Assembly: GCA_044220635.1 (NCBI GenBank)
Contig: JBGAQP010000007.1
Span: 1 to 64,000 of the forward strand
DNA: 64,000 bases
Source of the DNA: JBGAQP01 sp044220635
GTDB lineage: Bacteria > Pseudomonadota > Gammaproteobacteria > Burkholderiales > Usitatibacteraceae
Direction: 5' to 3'
How positions within the stretch are numbered: position 1 is the stretch's first letter; each line of letters starts with the position of its first letter. This document shows, one piece after another, positions 35,282 through 48,701 of this stretch. Both the position numbers and the translations under genes were made by a program. A model generated the notes under the pieces. The model saw nothing but the letters and a program-made list of their open reading frames with translations. It was not told the origin of the DNA and ran no database searches.

Positions 35282-36584
35282 TACTGGCACTACGTCGCTG
35301 GGCGATCTCTGCGATCCAGATCGCGGCATTACCTACGGAATCGTGAAGGTGGGCGACTTCGTTTCCGATGGAGTGCCCGTCATTCGCGGTGGAGACATTC
35401 GAAACGGGCGCATTCAAATCGATCACGAGAAACGAGTCTCGACCAAGGTAAGCCAGCAGTTCCAGCGGACGATTCTCAGGGGCGGTGAACTTGTCATCAA
35501 CCTGATCGCGGAGCCAGGACACACGGCAATCGTGCCTCCCGAACTGGCGGGCTCGAATGTGTCGCGCGACGTCGGGGTCATTCCACTGAATACGTCGGTC
35601 GATCACCGTTACGTCGACTACTGCCTCAAATCCCCGATGGCAATTCGATGGTTGACTTCGAGGCTGCAGGGCAGCGTTACGCAGAAGATCAACTTGGCCA
35701 CGCTGCGCGACGTGCCTATCCCTACGCCGCCCCTTGCAGAACAACGCGCCATCGCCCACATCCTCGGCACGCTGGACGACAAGATCGAGCTGAACCGGCG
35801 AATGAGCGAGACGCTGGAGGCGATGGCGCGCGCGCTCTTCAAGTCGTGGTTCGTGGACTTCGACCCCGTCCGCGCCAAGGCCAAAGGCCGCGACCCCGGC
35901 CTCCCCCAACCCCTCGCCGAGCTCTTTCCCGCCTGCCTCGTCGAATCCGAACTCGGAGAGATTCCGGAGGGGTGGGAGGTGGGTCGCTTTGGCGACGTGG
36001 TGGAACAGCTCCGCGACCAAGAGAACCCGCTCTCGTTTCCGGACGTGCTGTTCCACCACTTCAGCATCCCGGCTTTCGACGAGGGGCAGACAGCGAAGGC
36101 CGAGTTCGGCGAGAGCATCAAGAGCCTCAAGTCGCGTGTACCGCCGGGAGTGATCCTGATCTCGAAGCTCAACCCCGAGATCGAGCGGGTCTGGATGGTT
36201 GACGTACGCCCGGGCGAGCGAACAGTTTGCTCGACCGAATTTCTGGTGCTATGCGCCCGGCCTCCGTTCACGCGAGGCTATGTTTACTGCCTCGCGCGTT
36301 CGCCAGTGTTTCGTCAGCAGATCGAGGGCCTCGTGACGGGCACCTCGAAGAGCCATCAGCGCGCCCAAGTAGAGTCAATTCTCAACCTCGCAGCGGTCAA
36401 GCCTCCATTGTCCATCGTCGCGGCGTTCGATCGGGTCGCGGACGGCATGCTTGCGCGAACGCTCGAGTGCCGGCGCGATTCCCGTATGCTCGCCGCTGTG
36501 CGCGACACACTGCTGCCCAAGCTCATCTCCGGCGACGTGCGGGTGAAGGACACCGAGCGATTCGTTCCCGAGGGCGTGGCATGA
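35271..36584 (+). CDS. hsdS: type I restriction-modification specificity subunit, HsdS
   Basis: 437 residues from the ATG at 35271. Two target-recognition domains are separated by the conserved helical spacer (LAEQRAIAHILGTLDDKIEL, MSETLEAMARALFKSWFVDF). The N-terminal TRD (about 1-160) and C-terminal TRD (about 225-385) each read half of a bipartite target. The second spacer ends with AVRDTLLPKLISGDVRV. Base composition falls within this gene compared with hsdM. Its stop overlaps the next ATG (ATGA). Confidence 0.94.
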
Positions 36585-37378
36585 CAGGTACTGCGACACT
36601 CGGCTCGGCTGTCTGCTACTCGGGGCACGTCAAGTCGTCAAGCTGGGAAGGGCGCCACGTTCCCGATGTGGAGCGGTTCAAGCGTTTCGTGCGCGAGGTG
36701 GTGGGCCCGCGTGCTTCCGATGCCACCTCATCGTTCGAGTCCGACCTCCGCGGACTTGCGACGACCGGCATGGCGACGGAGTTCGTCGAGCGCCTGTTGA
36801 AGGCAGTGCCTGAGCCCAAAGGCTGGGAGGTCGGGGAGGCGCTCGCGGAATGCGCGCTCCAGCGGGACTCGGGTCGCGAAGTCCACTGGCCTTGGACCAC
36901 CGTCCGGGACCGGCGTACGCCGAGAGCGAGTCTGCCGGGCAGCGACCTGGTCGGCTTCTGCCGAGACGGCGATTCCGTCTTGCTCCTGTTCGGCGAGGTG
37001 AAGACTTCGTCCGACGCGGGTACTCCACCCAACGTGATGAACGGCGGAAGTGGGATGGCATGGCAGCTCGAGCAAAGCGCGACGCGCCTCGACATTCAGC
37101 ACGCTCTCCTGAAGTGGCTCCACGCGCGCTGCCCGTCGCCGCCGTACCGCGACCTGTACGAGAAGGCAGTGGCCCGGTACCTCAAGTCTGAGGGGAAGGA
37201 TCTGCTGCTCGTTGGCATCCTGATACGCGACACCGCGCCAAGTGAACTCGATCTGAAGAGCCGCGGCCACGCGCTGTCAAAGAAGCTCGGCACGCCGACG
37301 CGCATCGAGCTGATCGCCTGGTATCTGCCCGTCCCGATTGCGGACTGGCCGAAGCTCTTGAGGGAGGAGGCATCGTGA
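36581..37378 (+). CDS. HamA/AbpA-like PD-(D/E)xK nuclease of a Hachiman-type pair
   Basis: 265 residues from the ATG at 36581, which overlaps the hsdS stop. The core shows a nuclease signature: Asp122 in PGSDLVGF, then E139-x-K141 in LFGEVKTSSD, followed by helical segments (LLKWLHARCPSPPYRDLYEK). This layout, a DUF1837-type domain immediately before a large SF2 helicase gene, fits HamA of Hachiman and AbpA of E. coli. HamA-type nucleases degrade DNA when the helicase senses damage. The stop overlaps the helicase GTG. Confidence is high for the fold and moderate for the family name. Confidence 0.65.
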   Translation: MTGTATLGSAVCYSGHVKSSSWEGRHVPDVERFKRFVREVVGPRASDATSSFESDLRGLATTGMATEFVERLLKAVPEPKGWEVGEALAECALQRDSGREVHWPWTTVRDRRTPRASLPGSDLVGFCRDGDSVLLLFGEVKTSSDAGTPPNVMNGGSGMAWQLEQSATRLDIQHALLKWLHARCPSPPYRDLYEKAVARYLKSEGKDLLLVGILIRDTAPSELDLKSRGHALSKKLGTPTRIELIAWYLPVPIADWPKLLREEAS

Positions 37379-40300
37379 CCGCCGACTCCTGGATCATTCA
37401 GTCTCTCGGAGCCGAGAAGGTCCGTAGGGCCGTGGAAGAGGCCGGCCGGCGACGTCTTCGCCACGCGCTCGAGGTCGAGGCTGTCGGGGAGTATCCGGAC
37501 GACCAGCTTCGCTTTGTAGCGAATGGCCTTGAGCTGCGTGTCTTCGAGTTGCTCGAGGGAGACAACGCTGAGGTCCTTCAAGTCGCTGCCACCGATGCAT
37601 TCCAAGTTGCACGCGCGCTGGCGTGTCCCGAGGCGCCCATTGAGGCGGCGGAATGGCTCGTGCGCCTCGGCGTCCTCGGCATACTGGGCGATCGTGGGGC
37701 CGATGTTCGTCGTCTTCTCATCGAAAAGGACCTGCCTCAACTCCCGCTGGACTCGGATGATTGGGGCATCCGCGTCTGGGCTTGCATCCTCGACATTTGG
37801 TTGCGCCTCCTCCGAAAGCAAGGCTGGGAGGATCTAGACGCAGTGCAGAAACGGGTCGCAGCCCTCCGTAGCCAACAGCGCAACCTAGAACCCGATTTCC
37901 TTGCAGCAGCCGAGGGTCAACACAACGTCCGGCCAGCTTGGGAGCTGATGTCGGCCTATCACTTGGCGAAGGCGGCGGAGATTCTTGGCACGTACATGTG
38001 CCAAGGGTCGGTTGAAGGCCACTTTGACATCCGCCAGCAGTTGGAAGCGCAGTTCGATCGTGCAGTCGCTGCTGCGAGTCGCGGCCAACTGATGGAACGA
38101 GAGGTTCTGACTCGATTGCTCGCGCGTAGTGCGCGGGCGATGGTGGACAACAGCATCTGGACGGTCACGCGCGCGGTCAACAGTCGCGTCACAAAGTTCG
38201 TGGAGTCATTGGTCTCGCGCGACCGATCGCAACCGATCTTTGAGATGCTCCCTCCGCAGCGTCGAACTCTGCGAGAGGAGGGCCTGCTCGGGTCTGGCCA
38301 TCGCGCTGTTGTCGTTAGTTTGCCCACGTCGAGCGGCAAGACCTTTATTGCCGAGTTCAGGATTCTCCAAGCGCTGAACCAGTTTGACCAAGAGCATGGC
38401 TGGGTTGCATACCTTGCCCCGACCCGTGCCTTGGTCAATCAGCTAACCCTTCGGCTGCGGCGGGATTTCGCCTCACTCGGAAGCATCGTTGAAAAGGTTA
38501 GCCCTGCGCTTGAGGTGGATGGCCTCGAGGCCGGCATGCTGACTGATAAGGATCCAGGGCGACAGTTTCGCGTTCTCGTAACAACGCCCGAAAAGCTCGA
38601 CCTGATGCTACGCGGCGGATGGGAGGAGAAGATCGGCCGACCGCTGACACTTGTCGTTGTCGACGAGGCACACGGGCTCGCATCTCAGGCACGTGGCCTG
38701 AAGTTGGAGTTGCTGCTCGCCACGATCAACCGCGAATGTCGATACGCGCAGTTCCTGCTGCTCACGCCATTCATTCACAACGCCTCCGAGATCGCACGGT
38801 GGCTGTCGCCCGACAGCAACAAGAACATCGAACTCGGCGTGGACTGGAGTCCGAACGATCGCGTCATTGCTATTGCTCGCCCGCAGAAGGGTTCGGAGCG
38901 CGGTGGCTTCGGAGTGCGACTAGTCACCCAACACACCACGCGGAACACCATCGAAGTGCCTGAGGCGCTCGAAATTGGAGAGGAGCGGCCGCTTGGGCTC
39001 TCGTGGTCCGACGTTGCGAGTTCGCCTGGGAAACTGGCAGCTGCAACCGCGCAGATTCTCCAGCGACGGGGGACAGTGATCGTTCTCGTCGACAAGCCCA
39101 GAAACAGCTGGGGCGTTGCCGCGGCGTTCAAGGTCGTTGGCAATCACGTCAAAGTTGGTAGCGCCGACCGCACGCACATTCAGAGGTTCCTGGCTGATGA
39201 AATGGGGCAGGATTTCCCTCTGACATCGCTACTTGAGTACGGGGTGGGCGTTCATCACTCCGGACTTTCTGAAGACACCCGGACCCTTGTCGAGTGGCTG
39301 ACAGAGCAATCGAAGCTACGTGTGCTGGTCGCAACGACGACCATTGCGCAGGGAGTGAACTTTCCGGTCTCCGGCGTCGTCTTCGCGAGTCACCAGTATC
39401 CGTATGCGCAGGACATGCCTCCGGAGGATTTCTGGAACATCGCGGGTCGCGCGGGCCGAGTGGATCAAGGAGATCTTGGAATCGTCGCTCTTGCGGGCCA
39501 CACCGAAGCGAAGGCGAAGCAACTCGAGACCTTTATCGGGCGCTCAGTCGGCGCGTTGAACTCGACGCTTATCGATATGGTCCAGAAGGCCGCGGGCGAG
39601 GGGAAACTGCTAACGCTCGAGGCCTTGGCGTGGCAGCCCGGGTGGTCGGCGTTCCTTCAGTACCTAGCGCATACCTACCGCCAGATTGGGAACCACGAGC
39701 GGTTTGCTGCGGAAGTCGAGCAGGTGCTCCGCGGAACACTTGGCTTTCAGGCACTTCGCAAGAGTCACAAGGGATGGGCTGACAGTCTGGTGGCAGGCGT
39801 GTACCAGTACGCCGAGCGCATCAAAGGCAAGCCACTGAAACTCGTCGACGCCACGGGGTTTTCGTGGGAATCGGTCAGCAACACCTTGGTCCGCGTCAGC
39901 CAGGAAAACCTGACAAGCGAGATCTGGTCGCCCGCGCTGTTCGGCACCCGGCGTGCTGACCTCCAGCGCATGATGGGGGTCTTGCTTCAGGTGCCTGAAC
40001 TGCGTGAGCCGCTCAAAGAGGTTACGGGTGGCGACCAACCTGACGGTGACATGCTCGCTCGAATCATCTGCGACTGGGTGCAGGGACGCCCTCTCACAGA
40101 TATGGCAAAGGAATACTTCTCGAAGAGCTTGAGGGGCGACGAAGAAGGTACAGGTGATGGTGATCCGGTTGCGGCGATGACACGTTGTTGCAGAAGCGTG
40201 TTCGGCCGGCTTACGCAGACGGCCTCGTGGGGCTTGTCCGCCCTCCAGTCGCTAACCCTAGGCGACAGCTTCGACAAGATGACCGAGGAGGAGCAGCGGG

Positions 40301-40547
40301 TCCTTCGGAATTTGCCCGCGCGGGTCTACTACGGCGTGAACTCGGACGAGGCCGTTGCTCTGCGGCTGTTGGGTGTCCCTCGTACCGCCGCCGCGCCGCT
40401 GGCGCGGTCACTGGGCGTCGGTGCGGCCGAATCCTTAAATGAAGTGCGCGCAAAGCTTCGGTCTGCGAACGTGAATACGTGGCGAACTGCCCTCGGGGAC
40501 CGAGGCGAGAGTTACCACCGCGTTTGGTCAATCATTGAAGGCGAAGG

Positions 40548-40551
<4 letters not shown>
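37375..40551 (+). CDS. HamB-like Ski2/Hel308-type DEAH helicase
   Basis: 1058 residues from a GTG overlapping the previous stop (GTGA). About 300 N-terminal residues are helical and unassigned. Walker A follows (LPTSSGKT, K322), then the DEAH box (VVVDEAHG, 430-433). Motifs V/VI are ATTTIAQGVNFPVSGVVFAS and FWNIAGRAGRVDQGDLGIVA. The NIAGRAGR form is typical of Ski2-like helicases. The C-terminal 350 residues are helical. With the nuclease gene upstream it resembles Hachiman HamB. GC content is about 60 %, lower than hsdM and hsdR on either side. The stop overlaps the hsdR ATG. Confidence 0.72.
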
Positions 40552-43688
<3,137 letters not shown>

Positions 43689-43757
43689 GTCGCCCCTGGT
43701 TCAGACAAGGAAAGATTCACGTAGTGAGATAGTGCGTAACCCCAGGTCGTCAACATC

Positions 43758-46202
43758 GTGGTCAGAGAACGCTCAGTCTCCGACATTATCGCTTCCCGTT
43801 CCTGGAACGAAGCGCTCTTCTTAACATATGCGCTGAGCCTCTCGTTCTTTGAATCAGTACTGCTGCCACAGCTAAGACGAGCCGGCTGCTCGAAGATATC
43901 GATCTTTGCTGACCAGCGCATGTATCGCGCCTCCTTGGTCGAGCGGCAAGCGCTCGCGGTGGGTCAGGACTACCGACTCGTCCCCGTCACGAAACGCGGT
44001 GGAATATTTCATCCCAAGTGCACCTTTCTCGCCGGTGCTGATGATGAGGTCCTGCTGATAGGGAGTGGAAACCTGACGTTTGGCGGTCACGGGAACAATG
44101 TAGAAGTACTCGAGGTCCTAAAGCCGGCGAGTGACCCGCAGGCATTTGCTGATTTTGGAACCTTCATCGAGGCTCTGATTTCATCGAAGGATGTACGTGT
44201 TCCCCATGACGCAGTCCTGCGGGAAGTCGCAATGCGTCTGAGGCGTTATCGAAGGAGTTCTCCGAAGTCTTCCGCGAGGGTAATACACTCCGTCGTCGCT
44301 CCCATCCGAGATCACTTCGTTCGCGCCGTAAGCGAGCGAATCCCCGTCTCTGCTCTCCTCGTGCTGTCGCCGTATCACCACCCCGACGGTGCGCCTTTGA
44401 GGTTGCTAGCGAAGGACCTGCATGCAAAGCGGCTCATCATTGGCGTTCCCTCAGGGGGTCAACCAACAAGTTTTCCGTTTCACACTGCCGCAACGTGGGG
44501 CATTCGCGTGGAAGCCGTACAACCGAATGTGCCAAAGGTGAGTAGGCCGCTGCACGCCAAGTGGTGGGAAGTGCGATTTGGGAGGGACTGCATCACGATG
44601 GTCGGTAGTGTGAATGCCACACGGGAGTCATTTGAAACTAGAAGCAACATTGAGGTGGCGGTATTGCGTGGTCCCTCTCCGGCTGAAATCGTGTTGTGGA
44701 AGAGCGCGGACAAGCCTCCGTATGTGGCATCAGGAGTCGTTTCCGGTCGCGATGAGTCCCTCGCTGTTTTTGCTACATTGTCCCCAGATGGAGTGCTTTC
44801 AGGTTGCGTACTCGGGTCGACTGAGGTCGAGGGGGGGTGGCGCCTTCGGATAGAGGCTATCAAGGACCTTGACGAGCTGGTGCCTGTCCAACCTGACGGC
44901 GCGTTCAAGAAGTCGGTCCCGAGACTACTGTCCACGCTGGACTCCACTCAGCTCACGATGCGAATGGATCGAAAGGTTGCGCGGGGCTGGCTGAACTTCG
45001 ATCTGCATCTGAGCCTTTCTACGCAACAGCGAGCTGTTGCGCGCGCGATCGAAAGGCTGCTTGCGCGGGAAGACACTGACGATGACGTCGAGGCACTACT
45101 TGGCTATATTGCGTCGGAGTCTGCGAACGGCCTTCGCGACGCTAGCGGAAGCGCAGGAAAGCGACTCCTCCCAGGACACGACCGAGGCCGAGACGACCAT
45201 CTATCTGTGCCTACGGACTTGCTATCGGCGGAAAGTCAGCAAGGTTTCCGCACTACTCATCACATCTTCCAGGGTGCGGCTGGCAGGGAAGTCAGCCGCC
45301 TTGCGCTACTGCTACAGATTACGATTCGCCTTCTCGCAGCGCCACGAGCCGGAGATTCTGCAGTAAGAGCTCTGGTGGGGCGAAACGTTGCAGTGGGTGC
45401 CAATGATGGAGATGAGGACGCACAGGATGTTGAGGCTCAAGCATTGCGGGGTTACGAGGCTTTAGCAGAGTTCAACCGAGCGATGACCAAGGCAATTGAA
45501 GATGCGCATAGCGACGGCCGTGCTTTGGGGCTCGCTCTGTGTATCTGGCTCAATGTAAACCTCGCAATGAATGTCCATCGGTTCAGAAGTCGCACGCGAG
45601 CGCTCCGATTCGTCGCCACGAATTGGTTACCTCGAGTACTCGGCCTAGGTCTGGATAGCGAGGCACGGAGCATTATTGCCCCTTCGACAATCGCCTTGTC
45701 GGGGTACCTCGCGTCGGACAGCGTTGGACCGGAGGGTGAACAGCTGTCTCTGAGCAGGTTGCGACAATGGATCAATCGGATGCCACGCAGCACACAGACT
45801 CTCGCGGCGCTAGTCCAACTTGGCACTCAGTGGTCGGAGTCGCACGCGATTTCGACCGCAATTGGAGTCAGTCGTGGCCCGATCGAGACAGGGCTTCGCC
45901 GAATCCTTGGGGCATCGACGCCCGAATCGGTAGTGATGCAGGCGGCAGCTGCATTCGATATTGGCACGTCGTTCACGCCTCCCAAGGGAGTTCTGGGCGG
46001 GCACGAAGAAACGTTGGTTAGAGACATGCTTCGGGCACCTCGGTCACAACCGCGTCACGCGGTTGTCAAAGGACCATGTCCGACAGGGTGTCCGAAGTGC
46101 TATCTGAAGCTTGACGAAGATGCGATATCCCGTCTTCGACACTTTCGAATCGGTGAATGCCTTGGATGCAAGTCGATAATCTTGTGGGGTGATGGAGAAT
46201 AG
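43758..46202 (+). CDS. two-HKD phospholipase D-family protein with C-terminal zinc ribbon
   Basis: 814 residues from a GTG. The N-terminal third carries two PLD catalytic halves: H85-x-K87 then GSGN (102-105), and H266-x-K268 then GSVN (283-286). Members of this fold include nucleases such as BfiI. The middle (about 330-760) is unassigned and mostly helical. The C-terminus has C774, C778, C781 and C801, C804, a zinc-ribbon-like set. GC content is about 57 % in sampled lines, far below the flanks. It lies 69 bases after hsdR and overlaps the next gene by 11 bases. Likely a DNA-acting effector; family not recognised. Confidence 0.72.
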   Translation: MVRERSVSDIIASRSWNEALFLTYALSLSFFESVLLPQLRRAGCSKISIFADQRMYRASLVERQALAVGQDYRLVPVTKRGGIFHPKCTFLAGADDEVLLIGSGNLTFGGHGNNVEVLEVLKPASDPQAFADFGTFIEALISSKDVRVPHDAVLREVAMRLRRYRRSSPKSSARVIHSVVAPIRDHFVRAVSERIPVSALLVLSPYHHPDGAPLRLLAKDLHAKRLIIGVPSGGQPTSFPFHTAATWGIRVEAVQPNVPKVSRPLHAKWWEVRFGRDCITMVGSVNATRESFETRSNIEVAVLRGPSPAEIVLWKSADKPPYVASGVVSGRDESLAVFATLSPDGVLSGCVLGSTEVEGGWRLRIEAIKDLDELVPVQPDGAFKKSVPRLLSTLDSTQLTMRMDRKVARGWLNFDLHLSLSTQQRAVARAIERLLAREDTDDDVEALLGYIASESANGLRDASGSAGKRLLPGHDRGRDDHLSVPTDLLSAESQQGFRTTHHIFQGAAGREVSRLALLLQITIRLLAAPRAGDSAVRALVGRNVAVGANDGDEDAQDVEAQALRGYEALAEFNRAMTKAIEDAHSDGRALGLALCIWLNVNLAMNVHRFRSRTRALRFVATNWLPRVLGLGLDSEARSIIAPSTIALSGYLASDSVGPEGEQLSLSRLRQWINRMPRSTQTLAALVQLGTQWSESHAISTAIGVSRGPIETGLRRILGASTPESVVMQAAAAFDIGTSFTPPKGVLGGHEETLVRDMLRAPRSQPRHAVVKGPCPTGCPKCYLKLDEDAISRLRHFRIGECLGCKSIILWGDGE

Positions 46203-47781
46203 TGGCGTGGACGGGCGCCCTTACTTTGTGCCGCCGTTTAGGGCCGAGAACACTGGAGTGGACTTTCTCGGGCTACGGCAGGCCAATCTCGAGCTCGTCT
46301 ACCAGTTCATCCCCGGAATCAACAATGTCACGAAGTACGTGCGGCCCTACTCGATGCTGTGCTGGGCAGCGTGGGCGTTTGCCCAGCAGATGGCTTCCGA
46401 GAACCGAAAGAGCTTTGGTCTTGGAGAGTTTCGCGCATTTCGGGAAAAGGTGGAGATCCTGTTCAACTGGTCACATCGCATAGCAGGCACTCAGCGTGGC
46501 CTTGTTGGCAGCGACAGCAAACCCCCATCAGGCAAACGAGGACGTGTTCCCTTGTCATTCGAGGGGTGGTCACGAAATGTGAGTTGGTTGGACGCCGTCA
46601 ACTACGGCCCCTCAATAAAGGCTGATAGCGGGCTTGGGCTCGCAGTAAGCCCAAGGCCGGGCTTGATCGCCGTCACTCCGGAGGGTAAAGAACTGGCGCT
46701 GGCGCTCAATGAGCGCATGCAGCGATGCGAGGCAATGAGTCTGTTTCGGCCTTCTGTAACGTTGGCGCGAGAGGCGGAGGCCGCTGAGCTTCACGACGTG
46801 TGGAATGTCGACAAACCTACTTCACGGGAGCGGGCGGCATTCCGCGGGGCGCTGTTTGAAGGGACATCGCAAGCACCGCCTGAGCTCGCACATGCGCGCT
46901 CGATGGCGAAAGAGTTGATAGAGCTTGTCCTTGGCAGATCAAGGGAGCCGATGATAGTAAGTGACGTTCGTGAGTACTTGACGCGCGGACTCGATCCAGC
47001 CGGGAGACCGCTGACGGTTCCCGAAAGCCTCGCTGCCCACTTACGCCTCTGGCAGGTTCTGCAAATCAGGCAAATTCAACGCCTCGCACACGAAGCACTC
47101 TTCTCTTGGATGGAACGCAAGATTCTCGTGGAAAGGGTGCGAGAAAGTGAAACCTTGGCAAACGACGCGACAAGAGCACTCGACGCAACGCCCGAACTTG
47201 CGTCTACGAAAAAGCCGGCAGAGAACTTGAAATCCTACTCACAGTGGGCTCGCAGAGGCGGCGGAACCCTGATTGCCGGCTACGGCGGCTCCAAGCTGGA
47301 CCTGATTGCGCTCGGTCACCGGATCGAGCAGGATCTCGACGAGGCAAGCATAGGGCCACTTCCCAACGAAGTCTTTGGACGCTGCGTTGTTGCGCTCGTT
47401 GGTTGCGCTGTGGCCACACACGAACTTGCGGGGGACAAGAACGCCAAGCGTCACCTCGAGGCCGGAGGAAGGCCGCGAGTCTCATTGGCGCATTGGACTC
47501 GCTATCTGGATGATAGAAAGGCGTACCCATGGTTCGACTTCCTCCAGGACTTTATCGAGACCTACCTTCTCAGTCAGCATCTTGCGACCGCGACTCGTCG
47601 ACAAGAGCAGGGGAAGCAACGACTCAGAATCGCCATCGAGCAAGAGGGGTTGGTCCCGCTGATTCATCCCAACCTTGTCTGGCACCCCGTTCGTTCACCC
47701 GATCGCCTGGACTCGTTCATGAGCTTGATGGCCGACTGCGGGGTTCTTCAGGATCGCGACGGAGGGTACGCCCTTCCATGA
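46192..47781 (+). CDS. unknown protein coupled to the PLD-family gene
   Basis: 529 residues from the ATG at 46192 (a GTG at 46189 adds one), overlapping the PLD gene stop. No signal peptide or clear membrane segment. Readable parts are the N-terminal VDFLGLRQANLELVYQFIPG and YVRPYSMLCWAAWAFAQQM, a central HTH-sized helical region, KLDLIALGHRIEQDLDEASI and the C-terminal LIHPNLVWHPVRSPDRLDSF. The very C-terminus looks like a small winged-helix end (MADCGVLQDRDGGYAL). I recognise no enzyme motif. Its low GC and overlap tie it to the PLD gene as sensor, adaptor or inhibitor partner. Confidence 0.62.
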   Translation: MENSGVDGRPYFVPPFRAENTGVDFLGLRQANLELVYQFIPGINNVTKYVRPYSMLCWAAWAFAQQMASENRKSFGLGEFRAFREKVEILFNWSHRIAGTQRGLVGSDSKPPSGKRGRVPLSFEGWSRNVSWLDAVNYGPSIKADSGLGLAVSPRPGLIAVTPEGKELALALNERMQRCEAMSLFRPSVTLAREAEAAELHDVWNVDKPTSRERAAFRGALFEGTSQAPPELAHARSMAKELIELVLGRSREPMIVSDVREYLTRGLDPAGRPLTVPESLAAHLRLWQVLQIRQIQRLAHEALFSWMERKILVERVRESETLANDATRALDATPELASTKKPAENLKSYSQWARRGGGTLIAGYGGSKLDLIALGHRIEQDLDEASIGPLPNEVFGRCVVALVGCAVATHELAGDKNAKRHLEAGGRPRVSLAHWTRYLDDRKAYPWFDFLQDFIETYLLSQHLATATRRQEQGKQRLRIAIEQEGLVPLIHPNLVWHPVRSPDRLDSFMSLMADCGVLQDRDGGYALP

Positions 47782-47873
47782 GATGTTCGCGGAACGGAAT
47801 GCACCCGCTCCTATGAACACGGCCTTCAGCACAGGCAGTTCGCTTCTTGGGCCACCAGGTTGATTGCTCAGTC

Positions 47874-47887
47874 GGGACTAGTCCCGG
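47874..47887. promoter_or_regulatory. 14-base palindrome upstream of the PD-(D/E)xK-like gene
   Basis: CGGGACTAGTCCCG is a perfect palindrome 69 bases before the GTG at 47956, inside the 174-base gap after the unknown 529-residue gene. The rest of the gap shows no gene. It could be an operator or a small hairpin. Confidence 0.35.
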
Positions 47888-47955
47888 CAGGTCAAGTCGC
47901 AGACTCCGGATTACAGCGATAACGAGATTGGGAAAGTGGACGAAGGGCGCGTCAA

Positions 47956-48612
47956 GTGAAAGATCTAGCGATCAGAATTCGGCACTGCTTGCTGGAGACG
48001 ATTTCGGACCTGCCCCCAGTCTATCGTGGGGTCGCTGGACTGCCGGCGACGAAAGCTCCTGAGAGTTTGCTGTGTGCGATGTGTGCATTCAGGATTCGTG
48101 CTGTTAAGGGAGTGCGCCGGGTCGTCTTGGAGTCTCCGGTCTCAGAGACCCTTGTCGAATCAGGTGCGGACCGTCGTCGAATGCGTCATGGCGCCCTTGT
48201 GGGGCGTAAGAGATTCGACTTGGTCGTATGGGATCAGCGCGGACCATTTGCGTTGATCGAATTGAAGCACGGAATTCAGAAATCCGAGGTCTCTTTGAGG
48301 AACGATGCCCTGCGACTTGCCCGAGCCTTGTGTATAGGAAGCGGCGTCGGATTCCCTCGGGTCGCCTACCTCGGTTTCGACGCCTATCGAAAGAAGTCAC
48401 CAAGATACCCCAACGAATCGATTGAGGATCAGCTCTTGACCAGCGTTCACTATGCGTTGCAGGCGGTTGACTACTATCTTGAGAAGGCTAACCTGCCCGT
48501 TACGCACACTAGGCACACTGGGCCTGTATTTGTAGTTAACGACGAGATCTGGTGCCCAGTGGTTTACGAGTTGAGGAGAGGGCGGCGACCGCCGGGAACA
48601 GTGGGCGGTTGA
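47956..48612 (+). CDS. putative PD-(D/E)xK nuclease-like protein
   Basis: 218 residues from a GTG at 47956; the start is uncertain because no strong ribosome site is visible. The core reads RKRFDLVVWDQRGPFALIEL then KHG, placing Asp88 and E102-x-K104 in the order of a PD-(D/E)xK nuclease active site. Helices with basic residues follow (EVSLRNDALRLARALCIGSG), then EDQLLTSVHYALQAVDYYLE. It resembles small restriction-like nucleases encoded in defence islands. Low GC as in the two preceding genes. Whether it forms one system with them is inference. Confidence 0.6.
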   Translation: MKDLAIRIRHCLLETISDLPPVYRGVAGLPATKAPESLLCAMCAFRIRAVKGVRRVVLESPVSETLVESGADRRRMRHGALVGRKRFDLVVWDQRGPFALIELKHGIQKSEVSLRNDALRLARALCIGSGVGFPRVAYLGFDAYRKKSPRYPNESIEDQLLTSVHYALQAVDYYLEKANLPVTHTRHTGPVFVVNDEIWCPVVYELRRGRRPPGTVGG

Positions 48613-48701
48613 CGACCCTCCAAGCGACGGCGCTGTTCACGGCCCCCTCGCCACCCGCGTAAACTCCCCGCTTCCCGCCGCTTAAGAACAGGACTTCCCC
48701 C

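Noticed and set aside
43758..46202. DISARM DrmC as the identity of the PLD protein
   Set aside because: As I recall it, DrmC is a much shorter PLD protein accompanied by drmA and drmB; neither is present, and this protein has a long extra region and zinc ribbon.
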